From Malachius bipustulatus (taxonomy: Eukaryota > Arthropoda > Insecta > Coleoptera > Melyridae), in NCBI GenBank assembly GCA_910589415.1, contig OU342639.1, positions 5,216,268 to 5,280,267 of the forward strand: DNA of 64,000 nt. The letters run 5' to 3'. The notes beneath the pieces were generated by a model. It had not been told where the DNA came from and ran no database searches. It worked only from the letters and a program-made list of their open reading frames with translations. A program made the translations under genes and the position numbers. Below are positions 10,513 through 22,512 of the stretch, one piece after another. Each line of letters begins with the position of its first letter. Positions within the stretch are counted from its first letter, which is position 1.

Positions 10513-12930
10513 TTATAGTTTAAATAGATTGAATCGAGTATGATAGTTGTGTGAGAATCGGAAAGGATCAAGCTTAGCCTGATTTTTGTAAATAAGTTTG
10601 AGGAGGGAGAAAACATACAGGGCTGGCAATGTTAGTAGACCAAGTCGTCTAAATTGTCCCCTGCAAGATTCGAGGATGGATAAGTCTGCCAGGATCCTGA
10701 GAGCCCTCTTCTGAAGAAGAAAGACTTTACTGAGGGACTTCTCAGTGCTGCTCCAGACGGCGATGCCATAGGCTACGTGACTATAAAAATGTCCATAATA
10801 TGCAGAGAGCAGAATATTTTGGGAGACAGTGTGTTGGAGTCGTCTCAAAAGGAAGCAGGAGCTAGCTAGTCGGTGGCATAAGAGGTCTGTGTGAGCTGCC
10901 CAGTTTAGATTTTGATCGATGTGAAAGCCTAAAAATTTCACGACCTCTCTGGGCCTAATCAGGGAATTTTCATTCGGGACGTCAGGTAGGGGTGGTAGAC
11001 GTGATCCGGAAGAATGAAAATCTATCAATTCAGTTTTTGTCAAGTTCAGTTTTAGTCTATTGACTCTAAGCCATGTAGAGGCTTTTTCCAGTGGGTCTTG
11101 AACGGTTGATATAATTTCCGAAATGTCGCTTGTCTTTATCTTAATGAGAATGGTTGTATCGTCTGCATAGTTAACACAGATGGAATTTGAAGATGTTATT
11201 TTGGGACCTAATTCGTTGATGAAAATGAGGAACAGGAGTGGACCAAGGACACTGCCCTGTGGAACTCCAGACGAGACAGGAGCAAAGAGGGACCTGGTCA
11301 CTCGGCCATCTGACCCAGTCAATTCCACCGCCTGAGTTCGACCCTGCAAGTAACTGGAGAACCAGGAGAGGGCCAGTCCGCGTATACCCACAGCCTGCAG
11401 TCTTAGAAGGAGGCACTCATGACACACACTGTCGAATGCCTTGGAGAGGTCCAGAAGCCATCCCACCGTGCGGATGCCGTCCTCCATTCCCCCAGAGATA
11501 TACTTCGTCAGTTGGACAAGAGCAGTCTCAGTAGATCTGTTCCTTAAGAAACCATGCTGGGAGTCAGACAGAGTCCTAGTCTTTTCAAGAAAGTCTAAGA
11601 GACGGTGGGAAACCAGTGACTCAATAATTTTGTCAAAGACCGAAAGCAGGCTAATCGGTCTGTAATTCTCGGGATTTTTGCCGTCGCCTTTTTTGAAAAT
11701 GGGTTTAACGAGTGCGGCTTTGAGTTGTTCGGGGAATACACCAGTCAGAAAGGAGCTATTTTATAATATCTGCGAGTGGATGAGCCAGCACGGATATGCA
11801 GTGTTTGGCAATGAAGGAGGGAATCTCATCTAGGCCCGATGACATTTTGCCCTTAAACCTGAGGACGACGCGATTGATTTCCCCGGGTGAAGTGGGGTAG
11901 AACATGAATGACGAAGAAACAGAAGTTGCTACGTTAGAACCATGAGTATGATTGTAGACGCGAGGGAATCATTTGAGAGAAAAACGCTATTAAGCATTTC
12001 GGACATTTCCTCAGGATCCTCCGAAGTTGTACCCTGAAAGTTCAGCTCTACGATTTTTTGAGAATGGGTCGCCGACTGCGGCGGTGTTTGTTTATAAGGG
12101 TCCACCCAGATTTAATTGGATTTTCAGATTAGCTAATGAAGATATCATTGCGTCGTTTTGTTTCCTGCCTTATCAAGTACTTAAACTTTCGTTGCAGACT
12201 AATGAGTTGTGATTTGAACTGGACGTTGGAAGTATTTTTAAGAGGGCTGAGGAGATTGATTTTGTCGTAGAGTTGGCGTATTTCGGGGGTGAGCCATCTG
12301 GGCCCGGCGAGTCGAGTGCTGTGATTTTTAGATTTTTCGAGTGGGAAATATTTGTCAAAGTAAAAAGATACAGTATCCGAGAAGTAAGAGAACTTGGAAT
12401 TTGTATCTGGTGCGTCTAGCACATTCTGTCAACTCTCATGTAGAAGCTCGTTCCTAAATTGGAGAAGTAGGAGAGGATTTTTTATATCTCGTTTCCATCT
12501 AAAGGGCTCAATGATGGATTTGCAGCACTGTTTCATGGTAGAAGCCCGAAGGGTAACATGCAATACTTCATGGTCCGATAAAAAGGTAGGCAGTGTGTTG
12601 CTGTCGAGTAGTTTCAGCATACCGGAAATTGCTATGTTGTCTATGCAAGTTGCCGAAGTAGCGGTGATCCTTGTGGGGGTGCTAAAGCAAAGACGGAAGC
12701 CATGGGAAGAAAGGATCTCGGTCAGACTGGAGGTGTTCGAGTTGTCACAAAGTACGTCAATGTTGAAATCGGCAGCCAGGACCACATTAGCTGTCATCCG
12801 AGAAACCGCGTCAAGTAATCCGTCTAGGTGATAAATAAAGTCTCTTACACGTGAGCTAGGTGTACGGTATACAGACAGTATGATTACTTTTTGCGAAAGA
12901 AATTTGGTTTCGGATGCCGAGATTTCGCAT
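10513..12930 (-). pseudogene. LINE endonuclease-reverse transcriptase ORF2, multiple frameshifts
   Basis: On the minus strand the endonuclease part (about 12930-12430) shows SVYRTPSS, then ADFNID, PTRIT, CIDNI and a final SDHEV, the APE-type catalytic series. The reverse transcriptase starts near 11757 with PIFKKGDGKNPENYRPISL. It continues through QHGFLRNRSTETAL, LDLSKAFDSV, GVPQGSVLGPLLF and the YADDT catalytic box, and ends at 10513. The open part runs from about 11757 to 10513, longer than its first ATG at 11487 suggests. Between 12430 and 11757 the frame changes several times (pieces at 12129-12422). The family looks like CR1/jockey-type with APE endonuclease and no RNase H seen. It is non-functional. 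Confidence 0.85.
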
Positions 12931-13488
12931 CAGGGTGATTCATGAGTGACCTTACATAGACCAATGGTGATTAGCGGACTTCAAGGCGGGTCGAAAACCA
13001 CAAAAGAATTTTTTTTTTCGTGATTGGTTACGAAGTTACAGGGTGTTTTATGTCTCAGGTACAAAATTTTGATAGGCGATATTTCTGAAACGGCTGGAGA
13101 TATTTTGTAGAAATTTACTAGGAATGGTGCATTCCGGAAACTCATCAAAACCGCATTCTGAGTTAATTAAAAATCCAGGACCGGACTTGAAATTTTTTGC
13201 CCCCATATGGTCTTTGTTGAAAAAGTTAATTTTCTGACGATGTTTCTGAAAAACTGTCATCGAATTTGAAAAGATAAGAAAAAACTCTATAGAAATCATT
13301 CCTCAATTTGAACGGCACACCCAAACCGTCTCGAAAAAAAATGTCAAAGTAAAACTTTTCTGTAAATTATCGTTTTCGAGCAGACATATTTTACTTAATG
13401 TTCGTCTGAATTCCTTCAAATTTATTTTTTGACTTACTTATTCTGTGGGAAAAATGTCAGTGTAAATTAAATGTTATCAATATTAATG

Positions 13489-13830
13489 TTATAAACGGTT
13501 CTCAAAATGTCCTTTACCAACGTCAATACATTTCCTGCAGTGTTTCCATAAATTTTGGTTTGCTTTTTGAATTATTTGCATGTTGTTTCTAATTTCATCA
13601 GAAACTACCAGTATTCGCGTCCTGAGCTCCTCTCTGGTACTTACTTCCGTTTTTAGACTTCCTGCTTCATATGGCCCCATGGGTAAAAGTCTAAAACAGT
13701 TAGGTTGGGGGACCTAGGTGGTCAGGAATGAGGGCCGCCGCGCCCGAACCAACGATTGGGGTACTCATTGTGGAGATGCTCTCTAACTTGTCGAGAAAAT
13801 GTGGTGGTGCCCCATCTTGCTAGAAGGAAA
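13489..13830 (-). pseudogene. Mariner/Tc1-like transposase C-terminal fragment
   Basis: On minus, the segment near 13830-13725 reads TTFSRQVREHLHNEYPNRW followed by GRGGP, which matches the block after the second catalytic Asp of a mariner-superfamily transposase common in arthropods. Further on, 13680-13489 reads RTRILVVSDEI and ends CIDVGKGHFENRL, the usual C-terminus. The first Asp and the preceding half are not found upstream on this strand; they appear on the opposite strand at 13956-14150. It probably sits within the 5' part of the LINE: a sequence beginning CAGGGTGATTCATGAG at 12931 looks like the transposon end. Confidence 0.7.
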
Positions 13831-13955
13831 GAGCACGCCTGTTCACGTTCGCCTCTGCAAGCAATCCGGGCAAAATGACTTGTAGGAAAAGTAAATAAAT
13901 TTCCCCCGTGAGTCGCCCAGCAAAAAAATGGGGTGCTATTAGGGTATAATTTGCA

Positions 13956-14150
13956 ATGCCACACTACACATTTATAGAAAATCTGTTGCGAGTTCTTCTG
14001 AACAACAGAGCGCGGAACCAACTTCAACCATTCAACGAAGTTCTATTGAATGGACTGCGTAGAACTTTGTTTACTGATGAAGCTCAGTTCACGCGGGATG
14101 GTGTAACGAATAAAAAAAACTCCCACCAATGGGCATATGAAAACATCACA
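13956..14150 (+). pseudogene. Mariner/Tc1-like transposase middle fragment, opposite orientation
   Basis: On plus, the frame around 14050-14150 reads LFTDEAQFTRDG and then NSHQWAYENI, the segment containing the first catalytic Asp (FTDEA) of the same transposase family as the C-terminal piece on minus. In an intact gene this segment directly precedes the minus-strand fragment, so one of the two has been inverted. No stop-free full gene remains. No matching terminal repeat was found to the right, up to 14558. Confidence 0.65.
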
Positions 14151-14558
14151 GTTGACCATTATTGTTGTTTATTAGTTCACTTTAGTTGAGTATGGCAAAA
14201 TAAAGTCAGTGGGTCAGTTGTTCGACCTTGTAAAGTCGCAATTAAATTTTGCTGTTGTAGAATTTATTGTTTTCGTTGTGCTACCTTGAAAATTGATACG
14301 GTGTAAGCAACACGGTTAACGATTCTTAAGTTCAAGACTATGTTTATGTTCATCAGCAATATGTACACGTATAATGACACTCACAGGCCACTGTTGTTGA
14401 TCTTATGCAAGCACTTTTAACAAACTGGAGCACATTCAAGGAGAACAATCAGTCAAAACACTGTGCTTAACAGCACCAACAATTCACGTCCGCCACGGAC
14501 GGAGGACCAACAAGAACTGAACTGAAAATGAAAATCTGAATGAACTGAAATGAAAGAA

Positions 14559-15406
14559 ATCGATGGCTAGTGTCAGCACTCCCGTGGTGAAGAAAGCCGC
14601 ATTCGACTGCAATATCTTGGCCAGGGTGGTCAATATTACATCAGCCGACAATCTGTCCTTGCGGCGGAATGATATAGCCACTGGTCTTTCCGGGAAGTCC
14701 TCGTTGCTGAACACTAGCCCGACTCTGTCGTCATTGTTGAAATCCCGCATCCCTTGCTGCAGCACCTCGTCTAAGCCTCTCTATAAAAATAACACACTTT
14801 TAGTATTGTTGTATTTTTTGTATTACTTTGCATTTTTCTTACCTGAATATAAACCAACGGATTCATTGTGGCGTCGTAAGGATTATATTTGAATGTTATA
14901 CGACGCCCTGTTAGTTTAAATTTCTTGAAGGTTCTGCAGCTCTCGCCTAGAAGAGTTACGACGCTTCCAGAGGGCTGCGGGGCTCTTCCAATGCCACTTC
15001 CAGAGGGCTGCGGGGCTCTTCCAATACCACTTCCAGATGGGTGCGGGACTGAATCATTATTGCTCCGCCCTGGAGCCTCTTGGAGGTGCGTGGTGGTTTC
15101 TTCGGCCATAATCAGTCTGTCGATGTCATCCAACATCCTGCTGCACTCCGCTTCGTAATTGCTACCTTCACCCTCGAATGCTATTTTATTTAATACAACC
15201 TGAAATAATAATGATAATACGAAATTGCGTACATGTTTTCATCATGTGCTATACTATATTACCTCTCGGAGTATTCGCAGCTGGGGCCCGTTCACAAACA
15301 CACCCTGCCGGAACATGTTTATTATTTGGGGCAATGTATATACTTGCAATATTTGCTTATACACCGCCATAATTTGCGACATTGTGAGCCCTTCAACTGC
15401 TTCCAT
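14559..15406 (-). pseudogene. POLB: PolB of Maverick 1, N-terminal part with two introns
   Basis: This is the start of the polymerase gene, separated from its body by the LINE. Exon 1 is 15406-15263 (ATG at 15406, 144 nt). Intron 1 is 15262-15200, from a GTAATA donor to a CAG acceptor. Exon 2 is 15199-14843 (357 nt), intron 2 is 14842-14781 (GTAAG to TAG), and exon 3 begins at 14780 and runs to the LINE. All junctions are phase 0. Exon and intron positions are the same as in Maverick 2, although the introns differ slightly in length. Exon 2 contains a short proline/serine/glycine repeat (PSGSGIGRAP twice). The N-terminal region matches no domain I recognise. Confidence 0.72.
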
Positions 15407-17190
15407 TGTTTATAATTTTAATTACTGAAAAAACAATAATTGTAATACTTATAACTAATATATATGTATTGTAACGAAGCAATGAACATTGCTCCGTTTT
15501 ACTAGGCACAATTATGGTTTTCTCCTTTTCGAATTAGTAAGGGATAGGCAATTTCAGGCCTAGAATCATCGATATTTCCTGTTAGTATTTCTAAAGTTTC
15601 TCTTGAGTAAAATCGGGTGCAATAAGTGATAGATTATTTAATAAATAGACGTCGAATAGGAAAGGTTTTATCTGGTCGTTGCATTTCCAGGAACCCCGCT
15701 GGCCGGGTGTCGTGAACCTATCGCTTGCGATAGCCGATTACCTACCTACCTACCTACGTCGTGAAGTCGCGGCAGGAATTATTAGATTTATAATAACATT
15801 TCTGTTTTCTGATTTTATTTAATTCAGGCGAGCATTATTTTTATTCTTCAGAAGCGATGGGAGTTTTCATCCAATAGATTTTTTGCGTCCGTAAACACGC
15901 GAAATAAATACAAACCAGAGGTAAATATTTAATACAAATCAGGCGATTGCAGTTTTTGCATCCCGCAAAAAGTCAACTTCGTATCGACGTTTATTATTAT
16001 TTCTAGAAATCATTTTCTCAATTACAACCAATGAAAACGCGCCAATAAGTGATTTGGACATGGATGTTGTCATCATTTATTATAAAAGGTAGCAGAGCCC
16101 TCCGAGATGGCTCACTTGGTCGTCGCTTATTTTCTCGGTCACTTCTTCGTCTGTACCGGATCGTTTCGTTTCTGGATTATTGGTGTGTCCGTAACTTGTG
16201 TAGTACTTGGTCGAGATTCAGTTCTGAATTTATTATTTCGCGTACGTCCGTAGTTTGAGGGTTGTGACCCGTGCAGTTTTAGGGAATTCTTAGATTAACT
16301 CGCAGTAGTCGCAAGTTGTTTGAATAGAGTCCGTGAACAGTTTCCTTAGGGTGTTGTGCTTCACCGTCCGTTGTGTTCCACCGTGTGCCCCGTGCAGTAT
16401 CTATTAGACCGCGACGTCGCCGATCCGTCTGATACCGCACCGACGCCGCTCCGCTTCGCAGAAACAAGGTACGTTCTTAATCGTAATAAAACCGAGCCTT
16501 ACACCCTTCATACACCCGTCATACACCCACACCAACCCACTCGATTTTTATTGACCTTTCCCTATTGACCTGGCTCCCGTACATCGACCTTCTGGGGGAG
16601 TTGTGGTTTTCTACCCATCGTTCTTTGCCGGAGTACGGTGACCACTGGTTCCGGACGCTCGGTGGGAAGTTAACCCTAGCCCGTTGCACACAGAAGCGAC
16701 CCGGTGCTCCTGGAGCCTGGCCCGTAGAGATCGGCACACATCACACCCACACACACGCACACACACGGCTCGCCGGCTTTCATCCTTGTTTGTTGCTTTT
16801 AATTCACGTACCACCGCCGCCTAGCGAATATCCCGATCGCTCGTTCCGACCCCGTACTGGTAGGTACCTATTTAATTTAGTTAGATCACGAGTGGTTTTA
16901 TTTGATTAATTTTTTTGAATGACAGTGTAACACTAATAAAGATTTATCTGTGTTTCATTTATTATACCCCCTAGTACCCCTATGTATTTTTTATTATATT
17001 GTATTTGATCACGTAAGTACCTAGGGTGATTCATTTATTTATTTATGAAATTATTATTGTGATCACCCGTGTGGGGCTTGTGTGTTACCCCCATCGGGCG
17101 CGTCCCCAGGTGGTGGATAGGGGAAGGCCTTTCCCGACAGGGTAAGGTACCGGAAACGGCGCGAACCAAACAACACACGAAGAAAGAAGA

Positions 17191-18276
17191 ATGGCGGAAC
17201 GGAAACAAAAGGAAGAAGTACCCCAGGAGGGTAGAACCACTGGTTCAGAATCCCTCCCTGGCCTAGTGCCAGGCTGCCCCTCGGATTCTGGGGAGGGCAA
17301 TGTAACGCCAGGAACTGCCATGGAGGATGACAAATCTGACCATGGCAGTGAATCATCAGTGGGGACAACAGGGACCGCTGATACAATATCTGCAGGGATT
17401 GGAAACATAGAACTGCAGATATCAACAATAAAAGAAAAAAGACTTTCGGGGGCCCAGAAAAGGAAACTCCGAAAGGAACAAAAAATTGCTGCTGGCACAT
17501 GGACTGAAAAACGTCCAACCAACAGCAAAGCAACAAAAGAGAAGAAACCGAAGAGTGGAAAAAGATCTCGGGACGACTCGAAAACTCCACCCCAAGCCCC
17601 AAAGAGAGCGAAGGGTAATAATAGTCAAACACTGTCTGGCAAGGGACCCAGCAAGGCAACGGAAACGAAGCCTAAAGGGAGCTACAGCGAGGCAGTGTCT
17701 GGACTAAGGATGGCGGTGATAGACAGACGCCATCCTGAATTTACTCTGGATCAGGGAAAGACAGAACTGATCCAGAAGAAACTAGTCGAAGCAATGGACA
17801 GCACACCCTCGGGGAGCAAAAGTCCATTGCAATTCGAAAAAGTATCGTTTAGCGGAGGAGTCCTATGGATGCACTGCGCAAACGAACAAACAAAAACCTG
17901 GCTCGTGGGGGTGATTGGGACACTGGGCTGACTTTGGGAAGGGATGGCCCTGACAACAGTCGAGGCCAAGGACCTACCAAAGAGGCCGAGAGTTCTAGTC
18001 TACATCCCGGGACCAGAAGAAGAGGATGGGCCAGTAAGGACACGTTTAGAGAGGCAGAATCCAGGTCTGAACGTGGGTAGCTGGCTACAACTCAGCAAGA
18101 AAAAAGAGAAGGAGGGAGTAATCCGGGCCTTTTCAATAGACGAGGGGTCATTCAAGACCCTCGAGAGATCCCGGTTTCGAGCGTACTACAGCCTCGGAAG
18201 GGTGACTTTCCGAGTGTTGAAAGGACTCGATGGCGGGCAAAATCAGGGTCCTTCAAGCGAACCTCCAGCACAGTAA
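17191..18276 (+). pseudogene. LINE ORF1 (Gag-like, DUF4780-type), one in-frame TGA
   Basis: ORF1 starts at the ATG of MAERKQKEE. The first half is charged and low-complexity (Lys/Glu/Thr/Ser), consistent with RNA binding. From about residue 165 (SYSEAVSGLRMAVIDRRHP) it matches the DUF4780 family found in ORF1 of insect LINEs. A TGA at 17929-17931 interrupts the frame just before LWEGM, and conserved sequence continues in the same frame (DLPKRPRVLV) to 18276. A Trp or Ser codon mutated to stop is the simplest reading; programmed readthrough is less likely. Its 3' end overlaps ORF2 by 47 bp in another frame. No CCHC knuckle is visible. Confidence 0.82.
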
Positions 18277-21200
18277 GGCGGCATCAGCTGCCCTTACTGT
18301 GGCAATGAGGGAATTTGATGTGGCCCTCATACAAGAACCTTGGATCAACAAAGGTAAGGTAATGGGACTAGGGGGGGTGGGAGAACTAATTTACAGTAGA
18401 TCCCATGAAACCCCTAGAACCTGCATACTAGTCAAAAAAGGACTTAAAATACTTCCGTTAACTAACCTTTCTTCTAGGGATTTGACGGTAGCAAAAATCA
18501 GGACAGTCAGCGGGAATATGTCGAGGGAGATAATTCTCGGATCAGCATATTTCCCATATGACGCCCTGGAACTACCACCACCCAAAGAGGTAGAAAAACT
18601 GGTGAGAGACTGCGGGGGAAAAGGACCACAGCTGATCATCGGGTGCGACACCAACGCGCACCATACAACTTGGGGAAGCACAAACACCAACGAAAGAGGT
18701 GAGTCACTACTACAATTTATAATGACTAACAATCTAGACATATTAAATGTAGGAAATAAACCTACTTTTGTCAACTCAAGACGAAAGGAGGTCATAGACA
18801 TAACTACAGCTACACCATACGTAGGAAGCTATGTCAAAAACTGGCATGTATCTGATGAGGTTAGTTGCTCGGATCACAGACACATAAACTTTACAATAAA
18901 TGGAAACAAAACCATACAAGAAATTTATCGCAACCCTCGGAAAACTAACTGGGAGTCTTATAAGACAGACCTGGAGCACGGTTTAAAACAGACGAGAAAT
19001 ACGATAAAAACACAATAGACCTAGAAGTGGTAGCAGGACAAGTGCAGGATGCAATCACTTCGGCCTATAACAACAACTGTCCCCTTGTCAGCAGGGACTC
19101 CAACAGGAATGTGCCCTGGTGGAACAGAAACCTAGCTGCACAAAGAGGACAAGTTAGGAAATACTTCAATAAAGCGAAGGAAACAAATAAGTGGGATATA
19201 TACAGAAAGGCTCTCACAGAATACAACAAAGCACTGAGGAAAGCAAAGAGAGATTCATGGAGAAAGCATTGTGAGGACATAGAAGGAACTCAAGAATATG
19301 CTAGACTCCATAAAATACTCTCAAAGCAACCCCAGAGCTCCATACACACTCTGAAAACAGAGAGTGGCAAATATACGGAAACGGGAAAGGACACAATGAG
19401 AGAATTACTCAGAGTCCATTTTCCAGGTTCTAGAGTCACCGATTTATCTCCACAAGACTGCCTAAATGCAGAACTGGGAACCCCAAAGAGGACGAACAGG
19501 GACAGCTGGCAGGTTGCGAAATCGGTAATAAACGAGAACAAAATCAAATGGGCAATCAACTACTTTGAACCCTATAAATCGCCGGGTATAGATGGCATCT
19601 ACCCAATAATGTTGCAGAAAGGACCACATCTTCTGACACAGAGGCTAAGTATGATCCTCAGGGTCAGTCTTGCACTGGGGCACATACCCAAAGCCTGGAC
19701 CTTAATTAGAGTAATTTATATACCTAAACCTGGGAAAACAGGACAGGAAGGGGCAAAATCTCTAAGACCCATAAGTCTCATGTCTTTTTTGCTGAAGACT
19801 TTAGAAAAACTGCTCGATAGGCATATAAGGGATGATGTCCTGGCAAACAGACCATTTCATCAAGACCAACATGCATATAGAACAGGAAAATCAACGGAAT
19901 CAGCTTTACACCACTTGGTAGAAAAGGCAGAATACGCAATAAAACACAAGGAAGTACTATTATGTGCTTTCTTGGACATAGAAGGTGCGTTCGACAACAC
20001 CTCCCTAGAATCAATCTCCAATGCATTGAGGAACAGAGGAATCAATGCAACAATATGCAGGTGGATAGACTTCATGTTGAAAAGCAGATTGGTATGCACA
20101 TCCCTATTTAGGGAGACTGTGGTGGCTCAGGTAGCAAGGGGGTGTCCACAAGGAGGCGTACGACTGTCTCCCTTGATGTGGAACCTTGTTATGGACGAGC
20201 TAATGAAACGTCTGGACCAAGAGGGAATCAAGAGCATAGGATATGCTGATGACCTTGTCATACTAATTCAAGGTAAATTTAACGACACAATAAGGCCCTG
20301 TATGCAAAGGGCTCTAAATGTTGTAACCAAATGGACAAACGAAGAGGGACTGAACATAAGTCCCTCCAAATCAACCATCATAGCGTTTACTAATCGAAGG
20401 AAACTGGTGGGCCTAGGACCACTAAAACTTCGAGGCAGGAACGTACAAATATCGGGAGAGGTGAAATATCTTGGGGTAATCTTAGACTCAAAACTCACCT
20501 GGAACCAACAGATAGACAGGATTAAAAGAAGAGCGGAGACCACATTCATGATGGTCAGACGAACTTATGGGAAAACATGGGGATTAAAACCACATATGGT
20601 ATACTGGGCGTACACCAGAGTGATTAGACCAATGTTGTTGTATGCATCTCTGGTATGGTGGACAAAGATGCAACAAAATACCGCGATAAACAAGCTCAGC
20701 AAGGTGCAAAGACTCGCATGCCTTGGAATAACGGGGGCAATGAAAACTACTTCAACTGCAGCAATGGAAGTCCTCCTAGACCTCCCACCACTTCATCTAA
20801 TGATAATGGGAGAGGCAAGACTGGCACGACTAAGGCTGCAAGAAGAACCAAGGGGCAAATATGCGGAACTTGGACACAATAGAATCAAAAACTATGTGGA
20901 AGTGGACCTGCTAGATGCAAACACAGACCACATGGCTCCAAAATTCAAATTCCACAAGAGCTTTGAGGTGAGCATCAAAGATCGAGAGGAATGGAATGAG
21001 CCCACAGACAGCAACAGGCTGGTCGGAACAACCTGGTACATTGACGGGTCAAAGACCGACCAAGGAACTGGAGCTGGCATATACAATGAGTTGGACAATA
21101 CTCAACACACCATATCTCTCGGGCAGTGGGCAACTGTATTTCAATCGGAAATATACGCTGTGTTACACTGCGCGAGCATAAACAATAAGAGGGCCTACAA

Positions 21201-21873
21201 AAATAGACGGATCAATATATTAACAGATAGTCAGGCGGTTCTGAGGGCTATAGAAAGCCCCAAGATAACGTCCAGACTACTGTGGGAATGCCGTGAGAAT
21301 CTCGAAACCCTGGCAGAACGCAATAAGGTAACCTTGATGTGGGTGCCAGGACATAGAGGAATCACAGGCAATGAAAAAGCCGACGAGCTAGCAAGAAGAG
21401 GATCCTCGGCTAAATACATTGGCCCAGAACCTGCCCTGGGAGTACCAAAAAGTACAGCACGGGGTCAGGTTAATATATGGGTCAAAGAAAAACACAAAAT
21501 ATATTGGGACAAAAGGACCAAACACCAACATGGGAAAGCCTTTATCAAAGGACCCATAAAAAAGACAACTGAAGAACTACTATTACTTAGCAGGAATCAG
21601 TTACGCATTACAGTGGGATTACTAACGGGACATATTGCCCTAAAAGAACACTTAAATAAAATAGGACTGTTCAATGGAGACCTAAGTTGCCGAGAATGCA
21701 ATAGGGCCCAGGAGACAGCAAAACATGTACTGTGTGAATGCGAGGCTCTGGACCGCAGAAGACAGGAGATATACGGACAACAAAAAATGCGTCCGGAAGA
21801 ATATGAAACTCATTCAGTAACGGGGCTGCACAAGTTAGTTCAGGGAACCAGACTGATTGAATGGGTGTCATGA
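18230..21873 (+). pseudogene. LINE ORF2: APE endonuclease, reverse transcriptase, RNase H; one frameshift
   Basis: The endonuclease, 18230-19018, shows VALIQEPW, GCDTNAHHTTWG and the closing SDHRHI. The frame then changes by one small indel around 18980-19000, and the second frame is open to 21873. In that part (numbered from 19027) the reverse transcriptase has FLDIEGAFDN near residue 314, CPQGGV, and GYADDLVIL at about 404. RNase H begins with YIDGSKTD near 671, then QSEIYA, TDSQAV and GNEKADELAR, giving the full catalytic set. A C-terminal CCHC-like finger (CRECN...HVLCEC) closes it. The order APE-RT-RNase H-CCHC places it in the I/R1-related group. All catalytic residues are intact. Confidence 0.93.
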
Positions 21874-22512
21874 AGCAAAAGGGGGTGCACAATAAGCCCA
21901 TGAGACTGAGGTGCTTCCGGTGACCAAGAATCAGACGGCCCTCGAAAGGAGGGGGTTTTAGTGGGTAGGACTCCCACATAACCCAATGCATGGGTATCCA
22001 TAATGGATTTACCCTCCTTTAAAAAAAAAAAAAAAATTATTGTGATCTGTTTCCTTTAATCCGAACAAACCCGTTCGTACTTTTATTCACGTAAGTACCT
22101 ACCATTTTGTTTTCTTTTTGATTTGTTTAAAAAAAACTTGCACGGCGTTTCATTTATTGTAAATTTAAAATAAACTTGTGTAATATTGAGTCGTGCTCTA
22201 TATCAATCCCCCGTTATCTCGCCGACAGCTTAGCTCCGTGAAGTGCCAGTCTACCAGGTAGGTGCGTAAAGAACATCGCCCTGACTAGTTCTTTTAATCT
22301 GGTGATAACTTAAGCCGACCCCTGGCATTTTCCTTTCTCCACGAGCTACCCTAGGGACAAGGGTACTAAGAAAGTACCATTGTGCATCAGGCACAGGGAA
22401 AACGCTGCGAGAACTTTCCCCAGGGAGTAAACCCTCACAAAAATCTGGCGCCCGAGAAGAATTTCCGCCGACTTACGTAAGTTTTCCCCAAGCCCCAGGG
22501 CGGCCTGTCACA

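Larger units (their letters stand above)
9150..14558 (-). mobile_element. Non-LTR retrotransposon (CR1/jockey-like) inserted in PolB, TSD ATCGAT
   Basis: The duplicated six bases ATCGAT (9144-9149 and 14559-14564) flank this block, and Maverick 2 has the uninterrupted site at 45804-45809. On the minus strand the element ends in an ATT-type microsatellite tail (9150-9165), typical of CR1/jockey-like LINEs. The coding part (10513-12930) carries endonuclease and reverse transcriptase. Mariner-like sequence at about 12931-14150 interrupts the 5' part. The remaining 14190-14558 shows no gene and is presumably LINE 5' sequence. The 9150-10512 stretch is the 3' untranslated end, AT-rich, with a G-rich patch near 10353-10385 and no ORF I can support. 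Confidence 0.82.
17065..22035 (+). mobile_element. Full-length RNase H-bearing LINE (I/R1 group), 12-bp TSD
   Basis: The 12 bases ATTATTGTGATC occur at 17053-17064 and again at 22036-22047, directly after a run of about 16 A residues. This is a textbook target-primed insertion, and the element is complete (4971 bp) from a GC-rich 5' end to the poly(A). It has a 5' UTR of about 125 bp, ORF1 (17191-18276), an overlapping ORF2 (18230-21873) and a 3' UTR of about 150 bp. Only one stop codon and one frameshift break the coding, so the copy is young. It inserted into the solo LTR, making it the newest layer of this nest. Confidence 0.95.
15470..22512 (+). mobile_element. Solo LTR-like insertion (about 2.06 kb) split by a LINE, TSD GTAT
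   Basis: The block starts TGTAACGAAG and ends CTGTCACA, and the four bases GTAT stand on both sides (15466-15469 and 22513-22516). Maverick 2 continues uninterrupted through the equivalent point near 46710. Removing the nested LINE and its duplicated bases leaves about 2060 bp with TG...CA ends and no coding frame: a solo LTR. Promoter-like features on plus include TATAAAAG at about 16081 and a GC-rich downstream part. At 22445 the sequence TGGCGCCCGAGAAG resembles a retroviral primer-binding site, so the LTR proper might end near 22439 with about 70 bp of leader left; the TSD argues for 22512. Confidence 0.65.

Noticed and set aside
12931..12946. Complete mariner element with TA duplication
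   Set aside because: The candidate left end is not flanked by TA and no right end was found, so only fragments are claimed.
17063..17659. 198-codon minus-strand frame across LINE ORF1
   Set aside because: Shadow of ORF1; composition reflects the antisense of a Lys/Glu-rich protein.
17929..17931. Programmed readthrough or selenocysteine at the TGA in LINE ORF1
   Set aside because: Nothing around it suggests recoding; a simple nonsense mutation in one copy is sufficient.
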